A stretch of 64,000 bases of DNA from Allobosea sp. CRIB-10 (GTDB lineage: Bacteria; Pseudomonadota; Alphaproteobacteria; Rhizobiales; Beijerinckiaceae). Numbering within the stretch: position 1 is the stretch's first letter; every line of letters begins with the position of its first letter. The stretch is from assembly GCF_900112185.1 (NCBI RefSeq), contig NZ_FOKP01000015.1:83971-147970 (forward strand). The letters run 5' to 3'. The notes beneath the pieces were generated by a model. The model did no database searches, had not been told where the DNA came from, and was given only the letters and a program-made list of their open reading frames with translations. This document shows positions 28,683 to 36,515 of the stretch, in pieces. The position numbers and the translations under genes were made by a program.

Positions 28683-28702
28683 CGCCGCCCTTGCAGGCGG
28701 CG
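28683..28702 (+). terminator. Hairpin after MFS gene
   Basis: CGCCGCC-CTTGCA-GGCGGCG, 7-bp perfect stem 15 bases after the MFS stop codon. No T tract, so its strength as a terminator is uncertain. Confidence 0.45.
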
Positions 28703-28713
28703 GCCGGGCGCGT

Positions 28714-28749
28714 CACTCCTAGGGAAAGTTCGATAGCTTCCCGGGAGTG
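28714..28749 (+). promoter_or_regulatory. Hairpin covering the ribosome site of the AcuI-like gene
   Basis: CACTCCTAGGGAA (28714-28726) pairs with TTCCCGGGAGTG (28738-28749): 12 pairs with one bulged A and one G-U, loop of 11 bases. The 3' arm contains the GGAG that serves ATG 28755, so folding would hide the ribosome site. It may be a translational control element. Confidence 0.45.
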
Positions 28750-28754
28750 AGTTC

Positions 28755-29741
28755 ATGTCGACCTTCAAGGCCCTCATCGCCAACAAGGGCGAAGCCGGCA
28801 CCAGCGTCGCCTTCGGCGAGTTCGCCGAGGCCGACCTGATGGAGGGCGACGTCACCGTCCGCGTCACCCATTCGACGCTGAACTACAAGGACGGCCTCGC
28901 CATCACCGGCCGCGCCCCGGTGGTGCGGCGCTGGCCGATGATCCCCGGCATCGATTTCGCCGGCCGGGTCGAGACCTCCGACCATCCCAATTTCAAGCCC
29001 GGCGATCTCGTCATCCTCAATGGCTGGGGCACGGGCGAGACGCATCTGGGCGCCTATGCCCAGAAGAGCCGGGTCAAGGGCGACTGGCTGGTGCCGCTGC
29101 CCGACGGCATGACGCCGGCCGAAGCGATGGCGATCGGTACCGCCGGCTACACCGCCATGCTCAGCCTGCTCGCTTTGGAGCGCTACGGCGTGAAGCCCGA
29201 CGACGGTCCGGTCGTCGTCACCGGCGCGGCCGGCGGCGTCGGCTCGGTCGCGACCGCGCTGCTCGCCAAGGCGGGCTGGCATGTGATCGCCTCGACCGGC
29301 CGGGCCGAGGAGGCTGATTACCTCAAGGGTCTCGGCGCCGCCGAGATCATCGACCGCAATGAGCTCTCCGGCCCCGGCCGTCCGCTCGGCAAGGAACGCT
29401 GGATTGCCGGCGTCGATGCGGTCGGCTCGCACACGCTCGCCAATGTGCTGTCGATGACCAAGTACGGCGGAGCGGTCGCCGCCTGCGGCCTGGCGCAGGG
29501 CATGGACCTGCCGGCCTCGGTCGCGCCCTTCATCCTGCGCGGCGTCGCGCTGCTCGGCATCGATTCGGTGATGTGCCCGAAGCCGCGCCGGCTCGAAGCC
29601 TGGCGCCGCCTCGCCTGCGATCTCGACCGCGACAAGCTGGCTGCGATGACCACGACGATCCCACTGGAGGATGTCGTCGAGACCGGCCGCGCCTTGCTCG
29701 ACGGCAAGGTGAGGGGGCGGGTGGTCGTCGAGATCGGCTGA
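28755..29741 (+). CDS. acuI: Acryloyl-CoA reductase-like quinone oxidoreductase (AcuI/YhdH family)
   Basis: 328 residues, full length for the YhdH/AcuI group of zinc-free medium-chain reductases. Signature [26 protein letters not shown] near residue 40, and Rossmann loop [12 protein letters not shown] with STGRAEE following, which suits NADPH. The enzyme reduces acryloyl-CoA to propionyl-CoA, detoxifying acrylate. The ATG at 28755 has GGGAG upstream inside a hairpin. No DMSP lyase is nearby, so it may serve general acryloyl-CoA protection. Confidence 0.88.
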   Translation: MSTFKALIANKGEAGTSVAFGEFAEADLMEGDVTVRVTHSTLNYKDGLAITGRAPVVRRWPMIPGIDFAGRVETSDHPNFKPGDLVILNGWGTGETHLGAYAQKSRVKGDWLVPLPDGMTPAEAMAIGTAGYTAMLSLLALERYGVKPDDGPVVVTGAAGGVGSVATALLAKAGWHVIASTGRAEEADYLKGLGAAEIIDRNELSGPGRPLGKERWIAGVDAVGSHTLANVLSMTKYGGAVAACGLAQGMDLPASVAPFILRGVALLGIDSVMCPKPRRLEAWRRLACDLDRDKLAAMTTTIPLEDVVETGRALLDGKVRGRVVVEIG

Positions 29742-29755
29742 AACCGGAAGACGTC

Positions 29756-29789
29756 ATTCTCGGGCGGAGCGAAGCACCGGCCCGAGAAT
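29756..29789. terminator. Hairpin between convergent acuI and LysR genes
   Basis: ATTCTCGGGC and GCCCGAGAAT (10 bp, perfect) with a 14-base loop lie 14 bp past the acuI stop. A second hairpin GCTCGGTTCAAGCCCGAGC follows at about 29835-29853. They fill the 125-bp gap between the two convergent genes. Confidence 0.5.
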
Positions 29790-29866
29790 CTCATGACGAG
29801 AAGGCACGAGACGGAACCTCTTCCGGTCCGGGATGCTCGGTTCAAGCCCGAGCAAGACGTGCTCAT

Positions 29867-30775
29867 CTACCCCGCACCTTCCAGCAGCGCCTTCCGCTTG
29901 GCCAGCTCGCCGCCGACGAAATCCATGAATGCGCGCACGCGTGGCGCGTGCCGGATGTCGGGATGGGTCAGGATCCACAGGCCGGTGGAGAAATCAGGGT
30001 CCGGCGGCAGCAGGCGGACGAGGCCCGGCCGCTGGTCGGCGATGAAGCAGGGCAAAGGCCCGATGCCCATCCCCTGCTCGACGGCTTCCGTCAGCCCCAG
30101 CACGGCCGAGGAGCGCAGTGCGATCCGCTCGGCCGGGACATGGTCGCGGACATAGCGGGCGGCCTTGACATAGCCGAGCGGGTCGCCGAGCGCGACCCAG
30201 TCGCGCCGGAACAGCAGCTTTGGCTCATGCGACTCGGCCTCGGTCGCCGGCGCATCGGCGCGGGCGTAGACGGCCCAGTTCAGATTGGCGAGGCGACGGC
30301 CGACCAGCGTCTCGCCGGGTGAATCGCTGGCGCGGATGGCTACGTCGGCATCGCGGCGCGAGAGGTTCAGCGTCTGGCTGGCGATGACGACGTCGAGCCG
30401 GATCAGCGGATGCGTCGCCCGGAACGCGGCGAAGATCGGCAACAGCACATGCAAATAGAGCGTGTCGGTCGTGGTAATACGCAAGTCGCCGGAGGGCGCG
30501 AGATCGCGCCCCGCGAGTCGTCGTCCGAAGGCGGTGACGTCGTCGTCGATGCGCGAGGCCAGCGTCGTCATCTCCTCGCCGGCCGAGGTCGCAACGTAGC
30601 CGGTCTTGCGTCGCTCGAAGAGGGCGTGGCCGAGCTGCTCCTCGATCTGTCCGAGCCGGCGGAACACCGTCGAATGATTGACGTTGAGCGCCGCGGCCGC
30701 GCCGGTCAGCCCGCCGGCATCGGCGATCGCCTTGATCAGGCGGAAATCATCCCAGGCGAGCTTGGACGTCGACAA
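29867..30775 (-). CDS. LysR family transcriptional regulator
   Basis: 302 residues. HTH at the N-terminus: LAWDDFRLIKAIADAGGLTGAAAALNVNHSTVFRRLGQIEEQLG, in the CrgA-like class that begins with WDDFRL. Effector domain from about 95. Such proteins often repress quinone or aldehyde-related genes and themselves. Convergent with acuI and upstream-adjacent to the Sua5 gene on the same strand, so no clear target can be chosen. Confidence 0.9.
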   Translation of the reverse strand: MSTSKLAWDDFRLIKAIADAGGLTGAAAALNVNHSTVFRRLGQIEEQLGHALFERRKTGYVATSAGEEMTTLASRIDDDVTAFGRRLAGRDLAPSGDLRITTTDTLYLHVLLPIFAAFRATHPLIRLDVVIASQTLNLSRRDADVAIRASDSPGETLVGRRLANLNWAVYARADAPATEAESHEPKLLFRRDWVALGDPLGYVKAARYVRDHVPAERIALRSSAVLGLTEAVEQGMGIGPLPCFIADQRPGLVRLLPPDPDFSTGLWILTHPDIRHAPRVRAFMDFVGGELAKRKALLEGAG

Positions 30776-30856
30776 CGCGCATTCTCCGGCAACTCTGCGC
30801 GCAGCATTGCCAGATCTTGCGGATTTGCAAGCGTATGCTTGGCCAGGCTGCCTGGT

Positions 30857-31831
30857 TCAGCGCGGGGCGGCGGCGCGGCGCAAGCGGTCGTTGATCGCTT
30901 CGCCGAGGCCATGCATGGGGATCGGCGCGACTGCGATCGTCGCCGGGCGTTGATCGTCAAGATGGCGCATCGCGGCGAAGAGATTGGCGGCGGCCTCGGT
31001 CAGGTCGCCTGACGGACTCAGGTTGAAGGCGAGCGCGGGCAGGCCGCCATCCGGCTCCGGACCGAAGCCGAGCCAGGCTTCGCCCGGTCGCGGCGCCTCC
31101 GCATCCAGCCTGACCGCGGCCCGCGGCGCGTAGTGCGAGGCGAGTAGGCCTGGCGCGAGCGGGGCCGTACCGCCTTCCTCGACGATGACGAGGGCCTGCC
31201 CGATCGCAGCCTCCAGCGCCGCGCGCGGTACGCCGCCCGGCCGCAGCAGGCGCGGCGCGCCGCCGAGGCAGGCGACGATGCTGGATTCGACCCCCACCGC
31301 CGTCGGCCCGGCATCGAGCACGGCGTCGATGCGGCCGTCGAGATCAACGAGGACGTGTTCGGCCTGGGTCGGGCTGACCCGGCCTGAGCGATTGGCCGAG
31401 GGCGCTGCGATCGGTCGGCCAGCGGCCTGCAGCACCGCATGTGCCACCGGATGCGACGGCACCCGCAGCGCGACGCTGTCGAGCCCGGCGCGGGCGAGGC
31501 TGCAGACTGTGCAGGAGTTCGAAGCTGGTACGACCAAAGTCAGCGGGCCCGGCCAGAACGCCTTCGCCAGCGCCAGGGCCGGCGCGTCGAACAGGCCCTG
31601 TCGGCGGGCCGCCTCCACATCCGGCAGATGCGAGATCAGCGGGTTGAAGCTCGGCCGTTCCTTGGCGGCATAGATCGAGGCGACGGCGCGGTCGTCGCTG
31701 GCATCGGCGGCGAGCCCGTAGACCGTCTCTGTCGGCAGCGCGACCAGCTTGCCGGCGCGCAGCAGCTCCGCGGCGGCGGCGATGCCGGCCTCGTCGGCGG
31801 AAAAGCGCTTGGTCTGGCGAGGTCCTGTCAC
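30857..31831 (-). CDS. tsaC: L-threonylcarbamoyladenylate synthase (Sua5/YrdC family)
   Basis: 324 residues, so the long Sua5 form: a YrdC domain (about 10-200; LVALPTETVYGLAADA and KERPSFNPLISH) followed by a smaller C-terminal Sua5 domain (about 215-300; LAPGLLASHYAPRAAV). It makes threonylcarbamoyl-AMP from threonine, bicarbonate and ATP for the t6A37 modification of ANN-decoding tRNAs. Divergent from the acyl-CoA dehydrogenase gene across 166 bp. No partner Tsa gene is adjacent. Confidence 0.93.
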   Translation of the reverse strand: MTGPRQTKRFSADEAGIAAAAELLRAGKLVALPTETVYGLAADASDDRAVASIYAAKERPSFNPLISHLPDVEAARRQGLFDAPALALAKAFWPGPLTLVVPASNSCTVCSLARAGLDSVALRVPSHPVAHAVLQAAGRPIAAPSANRSGRVSPTQAEHVLVDLDGRIDAVLDAGPTAVGVESSIVACLGGAPRLLRPGGVPRAALEAAIGQALVIVEEGGTAPLAPGLLASHYAPRAAVRLDAEAPRPGEAWLGFGPEPDGGLPALAFNLSPSGDLTEAAANLFAAMRHLDDQRPATIAVAPIPMHGLGEAINDRLRRAAAPR

Positions 31832-31997
31832 GGTCGCTCTTGAAAGTTCATATGTAAACTATAACAATGCCGACGCGGCATGCGCGAAGCTGCGCGAGCT
31901 TGCACGTGGCGGCGGGCATAGTTCGTCGCTAGCATCGCCGTCAACGCAACGAGACGAATGCCCCGCCATGCTGCGCGGGCGCCGAGGGAGGTAAGCG

Positions 31998-33773
31998 ATG
32001 TCGTACCGTGCTCCGGTCGAGGATATCCTGGCGACGATGCGCCATGTCGCCGGGCTCGACGCCCTGATCTCCGAGGGGCTCGCGCCGGAGCTCGCCGACG
32101 GCGTCACCGAGGCGGTGCTGGAGGAAGCCGCGAAGTTCGCTGGCGATGTCCTCGCGCCCTTGAATGTTATTGGCGACCGCGTCGGCTCCAAGCTCAAGGA
32201 TGGCACTGTGGTCACGCCGCCGGGCTGGAAGGAAGTCTATCACGCCTGGGCGCAAGGCGGCTGGAACGCGCTGCCGGGGCCAGAGGCCTATGGCGGCCAG
32301 GCCCTGCCAACCTTGGTGCAGTCGGCCTGCACCGAGATGTGGAACTCGGCCGCCTTCGCCTTCGCGCTCGGCCCGCTGCTGACGGTCGGCGCGATCGAGG
32401 CGCTGCATGCCCACGGCTCCGACTATCTCAAGGAGACCTATCTCGCCAAGCTCGTCTCCGGCGAGTGGATGGGCACGATGAACCTGACCGAGCCGCAGGC
32501 CGGTTCGGACCTCAATGCGCTGCGCTCCAAGGCCGAGCGCGCCGGCGACGGCACCTATCGCATCAGCGGCCAAAAAATCTTCATCACCTATGGCGATCAC
32601 GAGATGACGGACAACATCGTCCATCTCGTCCTCGCCCGCCTGCCCGACGCTCCTCCCGGCACGCGCGGCATCTCGCTCTTCCTCGTGCCGAAATTCCTGG
32701 TCAATGCCGACGGCTCGCTCGGCGCGCGCAACGATGTCCGCTGCACCGGCGTCGAGCATAAGCTCGGCATCCATGCCTCGCCGACCTGCGCGATGAGCTA
32801 TGGTGACGAGGGCGGCGCGATCGGCTGGCTGATCGGCGAGGAGAACCGCGGCCTCGCCTGCATGTTCACGATGATGAACAATGCCCGCCTCAACGTCGCG
32901 GTGCAGGGCGTCGCCATCGCCGAACGCGCCTATCAGCAGGCGCTCGCCTTCGCGCAGGAGCGCAAGCAGGGCACCGCGCTCGATGCGCCCAAGGGCGCAG
33001 CCATGAGCCCGATCATCGTCCATCCCGATATTCGCCGCATGCTGATGGAGATGCGCGCCAAGACGCAGGCTGCGCGCACGCTTTCGCTGCTGCTGGCGGC
33101 GAACCTCGACCGCTCGCATCGCGAGCCCGACGAGGCCAGGCGCAAGGCCGCGGCCGAGAGGGCAGCGATCATCACGCCGGTCGCCAAGGCCTATGCCACC
33201 GATATCGGCGTCGAGGTCGCCTCGACCGGCGTCCAGATCCATGGCGGCATGGGCTATGTCGAGGAGACCGGCGCGGCGCAGCATCTGCGCGATGCCCGCA
33301 TCGCCACGATCTACGAGGGCACCAACGGCATCCAGGCGATCGACCTCGTGCTGCGCAAGCTGCCGCTCTCCAATGGCGATGCGGTCAAGGCGCTGATCGG
33401 CGAGATGCGCGGCGTCGTGGCGCAGGTGCGCGAGGCCAATACGCCGGGCTTCGGCCACAGCGCGGCGCGGCTCGGCGCCGCCGTCGACTCGCTCGAACGG
33501 GCGACCGAATGGATGCTGGCGACGATGGGCATCGACCAGGCGAGCGCGCTCGCGGGCGCGACGCCCTATCTCAAGCTGTTCGCGCTCGCCCAGGGCGGCA
33601 CCGGCCTTGCCAAGAAGGCGCTGGCGCTGCAGGGCGAGGATCAGGGTGCCGCGGCGCTCGCCACAGCCCGCTTCTATGCCGAGCACCATGTCGGCGAGGC
33701 CACCGCGCTGGAGCTGGCGGTGACGGAAGGCGCCGGCGCGGTCGAGGATTCGGCTGCGGTCTTCGCGGCGTGA
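31998..33773 (+). CDS. Acyl-CoA dehydrogenase, long C-terminal type
   Basis: 591 residues, longer than ordinary acyl-CoA dehydrogenases. This is the AcdA/DmdC-like group with a C-terminal extra domain (DUF-type ACAD tail). FAD/substrate motifs: GTMNLTEPQAGSD, ISGQKIFITYGD, QIHGGMGYVEETGAAQHLRDARIA. The catalytic Glu lies in IYEGTNGIQA. GGGAGG precedes ATG 31998. Substrate cannot be set: DmdC-type enzymes act on methylmercaptopropionyl-CoA, but close relatives handle short acyl-CoAs. Confidence 0.9.
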   Translation: MSYRAPVEDILATMRHVAGLDALISEGLAPELADGVTEAVLEEAAKFAGDVLAPLNVIGDRVGSKLKDGTVVTPPGWKEVYHAWAQGGWNALPGPEAYGGQALPTLVQSACTEMWNSAAFAFALGPLLTVGAIEALHAHGSDYLKETYLAKLVSGEWMGTMNLTEPQAGSDLNALRSKAERAGDGTYRISGQKIFITYGDHEMTDNIVHLVLARLPDAPPGTRGISLFLVPKFLVNADGSLGARNDVRCTGVEHKLGIHASPTCAMSYGDEGGAIGWLIGEENRGLACMFTMMNNARLNVAVQGVAIAERAYQQALAFAQERKQGTALDAPKGAAMSPIIVHPDIRRMLMEMRAKTQAARTLSLLLAANLDRSHREPDEARRKAAAERAAIITPVAKAYATDIGVEVASTGVQIHGGMGYVEETGAAQHLRDARIATIYEGTNGIQAIDLVLRKLPLSNGDAVKALIGEMRGVVAQVREANTPGFGHSAARLGAAVDSLERATEWMLATMGIDQASALAGATPYLKLFALAQGGTGLAKKALALQGEDQGAAALATARFYAEHHVGEATALELAVTEGAGAVEDSAAVFAA

Positions 33774-33793
33774 CGCTGTCCGCCGCGCCTGAC

Positions 33794-34585
33794 CTATCGT
33801 ACCGGCTTGCGCACGCGCATGTGCATGAAGAGCGGCGCGATATAGGTGTCGGCGAGATAAGGCACGGCCTTGGCCGTCTGCGCATCGACGCCCGGCTCGT
33901 GCATGTGCTCGATCCGGAAGCCGGTCGCGACCAGGAGGTTGATCCAATAGCTCAGCGTGCGGTGGAAGCGCGGCACCCGGAACGGCTCGACCCTTGCCTT
34001 CTCCTCGTCCGGCGCGGCGCCGAAGCGCCAGCTCTCGATCTCGCCGTCGCCGACGCGGAAATACTCGCGCACCTCGATGCCGAGGACGTTTCCGGCCTCG
34101 TCGCGCATCACCTTGCGGCCGGGCGTGGCGAAGCAGGGATGCAGGATCGAGAACTGCAGGAAGCCGCTCGGCTTCAGCACTCGCTTGGCCTCTGCGAGCA
34201 CGCGGTCCTGGTGCGGCATGTCCATCAGCGACATGAAGGCGGTGGCGAAATCGAACGAGGCATCGGCGAAAGGCAGCGCCATGCCGTCGGCGACGCGGTA
34301 GTCGATCCCGAGCGGGTTGGTGGCCTCGGCCTCCTGCGCGTGGCGGATGAAGGTCGGGGCGATGTCGATCGCCGTGATGCTGGCGCCGGCCTGCGCGAGC
34401 TTGCGCGTGTTCGAGCCTTCGCCGCAGCCGATGTCGAGGCCATCCAGCCCGTCGATATCGGGCAGGTTGGCGAAGAAGGCCGGGGTGTTCTGGGCGTCCC
34501 GGTAGAGGTCGTAGCCGGCGCGCGCATGCCGGGTCCAGGTTTCGGCATTGGCCTCCCAGCAGGCCGCGACCTCGCTCGCTTCCAT
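33794..34585 (-). CDS. Class I SAM-dependent methyltransferase
   Basis: 263 residues from ATG 34585 (MEASEVAACWEANAETW); the ORF to 34666 starts outside any ribosome site. SAM loop LDIGCGEGSNTRKLAQ, acidic motif AIDIAP, the VADGMALPFADASFD loop, and ALMSLMDMP-type helix place it in the UbiE/Methyltransf_11 group. The acceptor is unknown. Convergent with the acyl-CoA dehydrogenase and divergent from the SDR gene at 34666. Confidence 0.85.
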   Translation of the reverse strand: MEASEVAACWEANAETWTRHARAGYDLYRDAQNTPAFFANLPDIDGLDGLDIGCGEGSNTRKLAQAGASITAIDIAPTFIRHAQEAEATNPLGIDYRVADGMALPFADASFDFATAFMSLMDMPHQDRVLAEAKRVLKPSGFLQFSILHPCFATPGRKVMRDEAGNVLGIEVREYFRVGDGEIESWRFGAAPDEEKARVEPFRVPRFHRTLSYWINLLVATGFRIEHMHEPGVDAQTAKAVPYLADTYIAPLFMHMRVRKPVR

Positions 34586-34665
34586 GATCGTCCTCGCCGT
34601 TCGGGGGAGGGGGCTTCTAGCGGAGCCGCTCGCATTGCGCCAGCCTGTTCGCGAGGCCTGTCGCA

Positions 34666-35526
34666 ATGAGCGATGACAGCCCGCTGAAACCGCTCGCCGG
34701 CAAGGTCTGCCTCGTCGCCGGCGCCTCGCGCGGACTCGGGCGCGGCATCGCCCGGGCGCTCGGCCAGGCCGGCGCCACCGTGATCGTCACCGGCCGCTCC
34801 AGCGAGGCCGGCCCACGCACCGACCAGCGCGCGGAGACCTTCGAGGACACCGCCCGCGAGGTCGAGGCGGCCGGCGGCCGCGGCGAGCCCTATCGCTGCG
34901 ACCACACCAATGAGCGCGAGGTCGACCAGCTCGTCGCCTGGTCCCTGCGCCGTTTCGGCCGGCTCGATTGCGTCGTCGATGCGGTCTGGGGCGGCAATGA
35001 GGGCTATGACGGCGAGCGCTATCCGGACGGCTCGGCCTTCGGCGCGCCGTTCTGGCGCCGCCCGGTGGCGCGGCTCGGCCAGAGCTTCGAGAGCGGGGTC
35101 TACGCGCAATTGCTGCTGGCGCGTGCCGTCGCGCCCGCCATGGTGCAGATGCGCCAGGGCCTGATCGTCACGGTGAGCTTCGACACAGCTGGCGGCTATC
35201 TCGGCGATGTCTTCTACGACCTGTCCAAGGCGGCGATGAACCGGCTGACGCTGGCGATGGCGGAAGAACTCAAGCCTTACGGCGTCACCGCACTGGCGTT
35301 GTCGCCCGGCCATGTCCTGACGGAGCGCGTGCGTGATGCCGGCATGGCCGCCGAGACCACCGAGACGCCGCTCTATGCTGGCCGGGCGGTCGCGGCGTTG
35401 GTCGCCGATCCCGATGTTGCGCGCCATGCCGGGCAGGTGCTCCATGTCGCTGATCTGGCGCGCGCCTATGGCTTCACCGATGCGGACGGCAGCCAGCCGG
35501 ACCGGTTCATCTTGCAGAATCAATAA
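34666..35526 (+). CDS. SDR family oxidoreductase
   Basis: 286 residues, classical short-chain dehydrogenase. Cofactor motif VAGASRGLGRGIA (TGxxxGxG variant) and active site Tyr in FYDLSKAAMNRL (YxxxK). The NNAG region is replaced by VDAVWGGNE, as in the SDR group with altered loops (DHRS1-like). It is followed by a second SDR 14 bp downstream with a strong ribosome site, so the two form an operon. Substrate unknown. Confidence 0.88.
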   Translation: MSDDSPLKPLAGKVCLVAGASRGLGRGIARALGQAGATVIVTGRSSEAGPRTDQRAETFEDTAREVEAAGGRGEPYRCDHTNEREVDQLVAWSLRRFGRLDCVVDAVWGGNEGYDGERYPDGSAFGAPFWRRPVARLGQSFESGVYAQLLLARAVAPAMVQMRQGLIVTVSFDTAGGYLGDVFYDLSKAAMNRLTLAMAEELKPYGVTALALSPGHVLTERVRDAGMAAETTETPLYAGRAVAALVADPDVARHAGQVLHVADLARAYGFTDADGSQPDRFILQNQ

Positions 35527-35540
35527 GGGAGGAGACCTGC

Positions 35541-36401
35541 ATGTCGCTCAAGGGCAAGACGCTCTTCATCACCGGCGGATCGCGCGGCATCGGCCTCGCC
35601 ATCGCGATCAGAGCGGCGCGCGACGGCGCCAATGTCACCATCGCCGCCAAGACGGCCGAGCCGCATCCCAAGCTCGAAGGCACGATCTACACCGCCGCCG
35701 CCGAGATCGAGGCGGCCGGCGGCAAGTGCCTGCCATTGATGGTCGATGTCCGCGACGAGCAGAGCGTCGTCGAGGCGATCGCCAAGACGGCCGAGACCTT
35801 CGGCGGCCTCGACATCGTCGTGAACAATGCTAGCGCGATCTCGCTGACCAATACCCAGATGACCGACATGAAGCGCTTCGATCTGATGCACCAGATCAAC
35901 ACGCGCGGCACCTTCATGGTCTCGAAATACGCGATTCCGCATCTGGAGAAGGCGGAGAACCCGCACATCCTGATGCTGTCGCCGCCGCTCGACATGAAGA
36001 CGCGCTGGTTTGCGCCGCACCTCGCCTACACCATGGCGAAGTATGGGATGAGCCTGTGTGTGCTCGGCCTTGCCGGCGAGCTGGCGCCGAAGGGCATCGC
36101 CGTCAACGCGCTTTGGCCGCGCACCACGGTCGCGACCGCTGCGGTCAAGAACCTCCTCGGCGGCGACAAGATGGTGCAGGCGAGCCGCACGCCGGAGATG
36201 CTGGCCGACGCCGCCTACATGGTCTTCAACAAGCCCTCGCGCAGCTTCTCGGGCAATTTCCTGATCGACGACAACTTCATGGCCGGCGAGGGCGTCACCG
36301 ACTTCACGCCCTATCGGGTCGATCCGTCGGTGCCGCTGATGCCGGACTTCTTCGTGCCTGAGGAGATCAAGCCGCCGGAGGGCGTGAAGGGCGGCGTCTG
36401 A
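35541..36401 (+). CDS. SDR family oxidoreductase, HSDL2-like
   Basis: 286 residues. TGGSRGIG cofactor loop, NNAS, active-site Tyr in YTMAKYGMS (YxxxK) and the long C-terminal region DFFVPEEIKPPEG typical of HSDL2-type SDRs. These enzymes are linked to fatty-acid or steroid metabolism in eukaryotes, and the bacterial substrate is unknown. GGAGGAG precedes ATG 35541. Second gene of a two-SDR operon, ended by a strong hairpin. Confidence 0.88.
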   Translation: MSLKGKTLFITGGSRGIGLAIAIRAARDGANVTIAAKTAEPHPKLEGTIYTAAAEIEAAGGKCLPLMVDVRDEQSVVEAIAKTAETFGGLDIVVNNASAISLTNTQMTDMKRFDLMHQINTRGTFMVSKYAIPHLEKAENPHILMLSPPLDMKTRWFAPHLAYTMAKYGMSLCVLGLAGELAPKGIAVNALWPRTTVATAAVKNLLGGDKMVQASRTPEMLADAAYMVFNKPSRSFSGNFLIDDNFMAGEGVTDFTPYRVDPSVPLMPDFFVPEEIKPPEGVKGGV

Positions 36402-36409
36402 GCCTGCCG

Positions 36410-36455
36410 GAGCATTTTCGAGCGAAGTGGGTACCGGTTCGCGTGAAGAAAATGC
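36410..36455. repeat. Palindromic repeat, family D, copy 1
   Basis: GCATTTTCGAGCGAAGTGGG continues through TACCGGTTCGCGTGAAG to GAAAATGC. The ends GCATTTTC and GAAAATGC are inverted. A nearly identical copy lies at 50826-50870. This short element is frequent between genes in Hyphomicrobiales. Confidence 0.8.
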
Positions 36456-36469
36456 GGCATATCAAAAGA

Positions 36470-36511
36470 CTGTAGAATTTGCGCGCTTGGAGAGGCGCGC
36501 AAATTCTACAG
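36470..36511. terminator. Strong bidirectional hairpin
   Basis: CTGTAGAATTTGCGCGC and its exact reverse complement (17-bp stem) with an 8-base loop (TTGGAGAG). It sits between the convergent SDR and chemoreceptor genes. AT-rich outer stem and GC-rich inner stem give a strong bidirectional terminator. Confidence 0.7.
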
Positions 36512-36515
36512 GGGC

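Noticed and set aside
31941..33947. Long minus-strand open frame opposite the acyl-CoA dehydrogenase
   Set aside because: The plus-strand gene has full catalytic motifs and a good ribosome site; the minus frame is compositional noise.
28755..36401. A DMSP-degradation island (AcuI, DmdC-like dehydrogenase, SDRs)
   Set aside because: No DmdA, DmdB, DmdD or DMSP lyase gene is present, the genes lie on both strands, and each family is common elsewhere.
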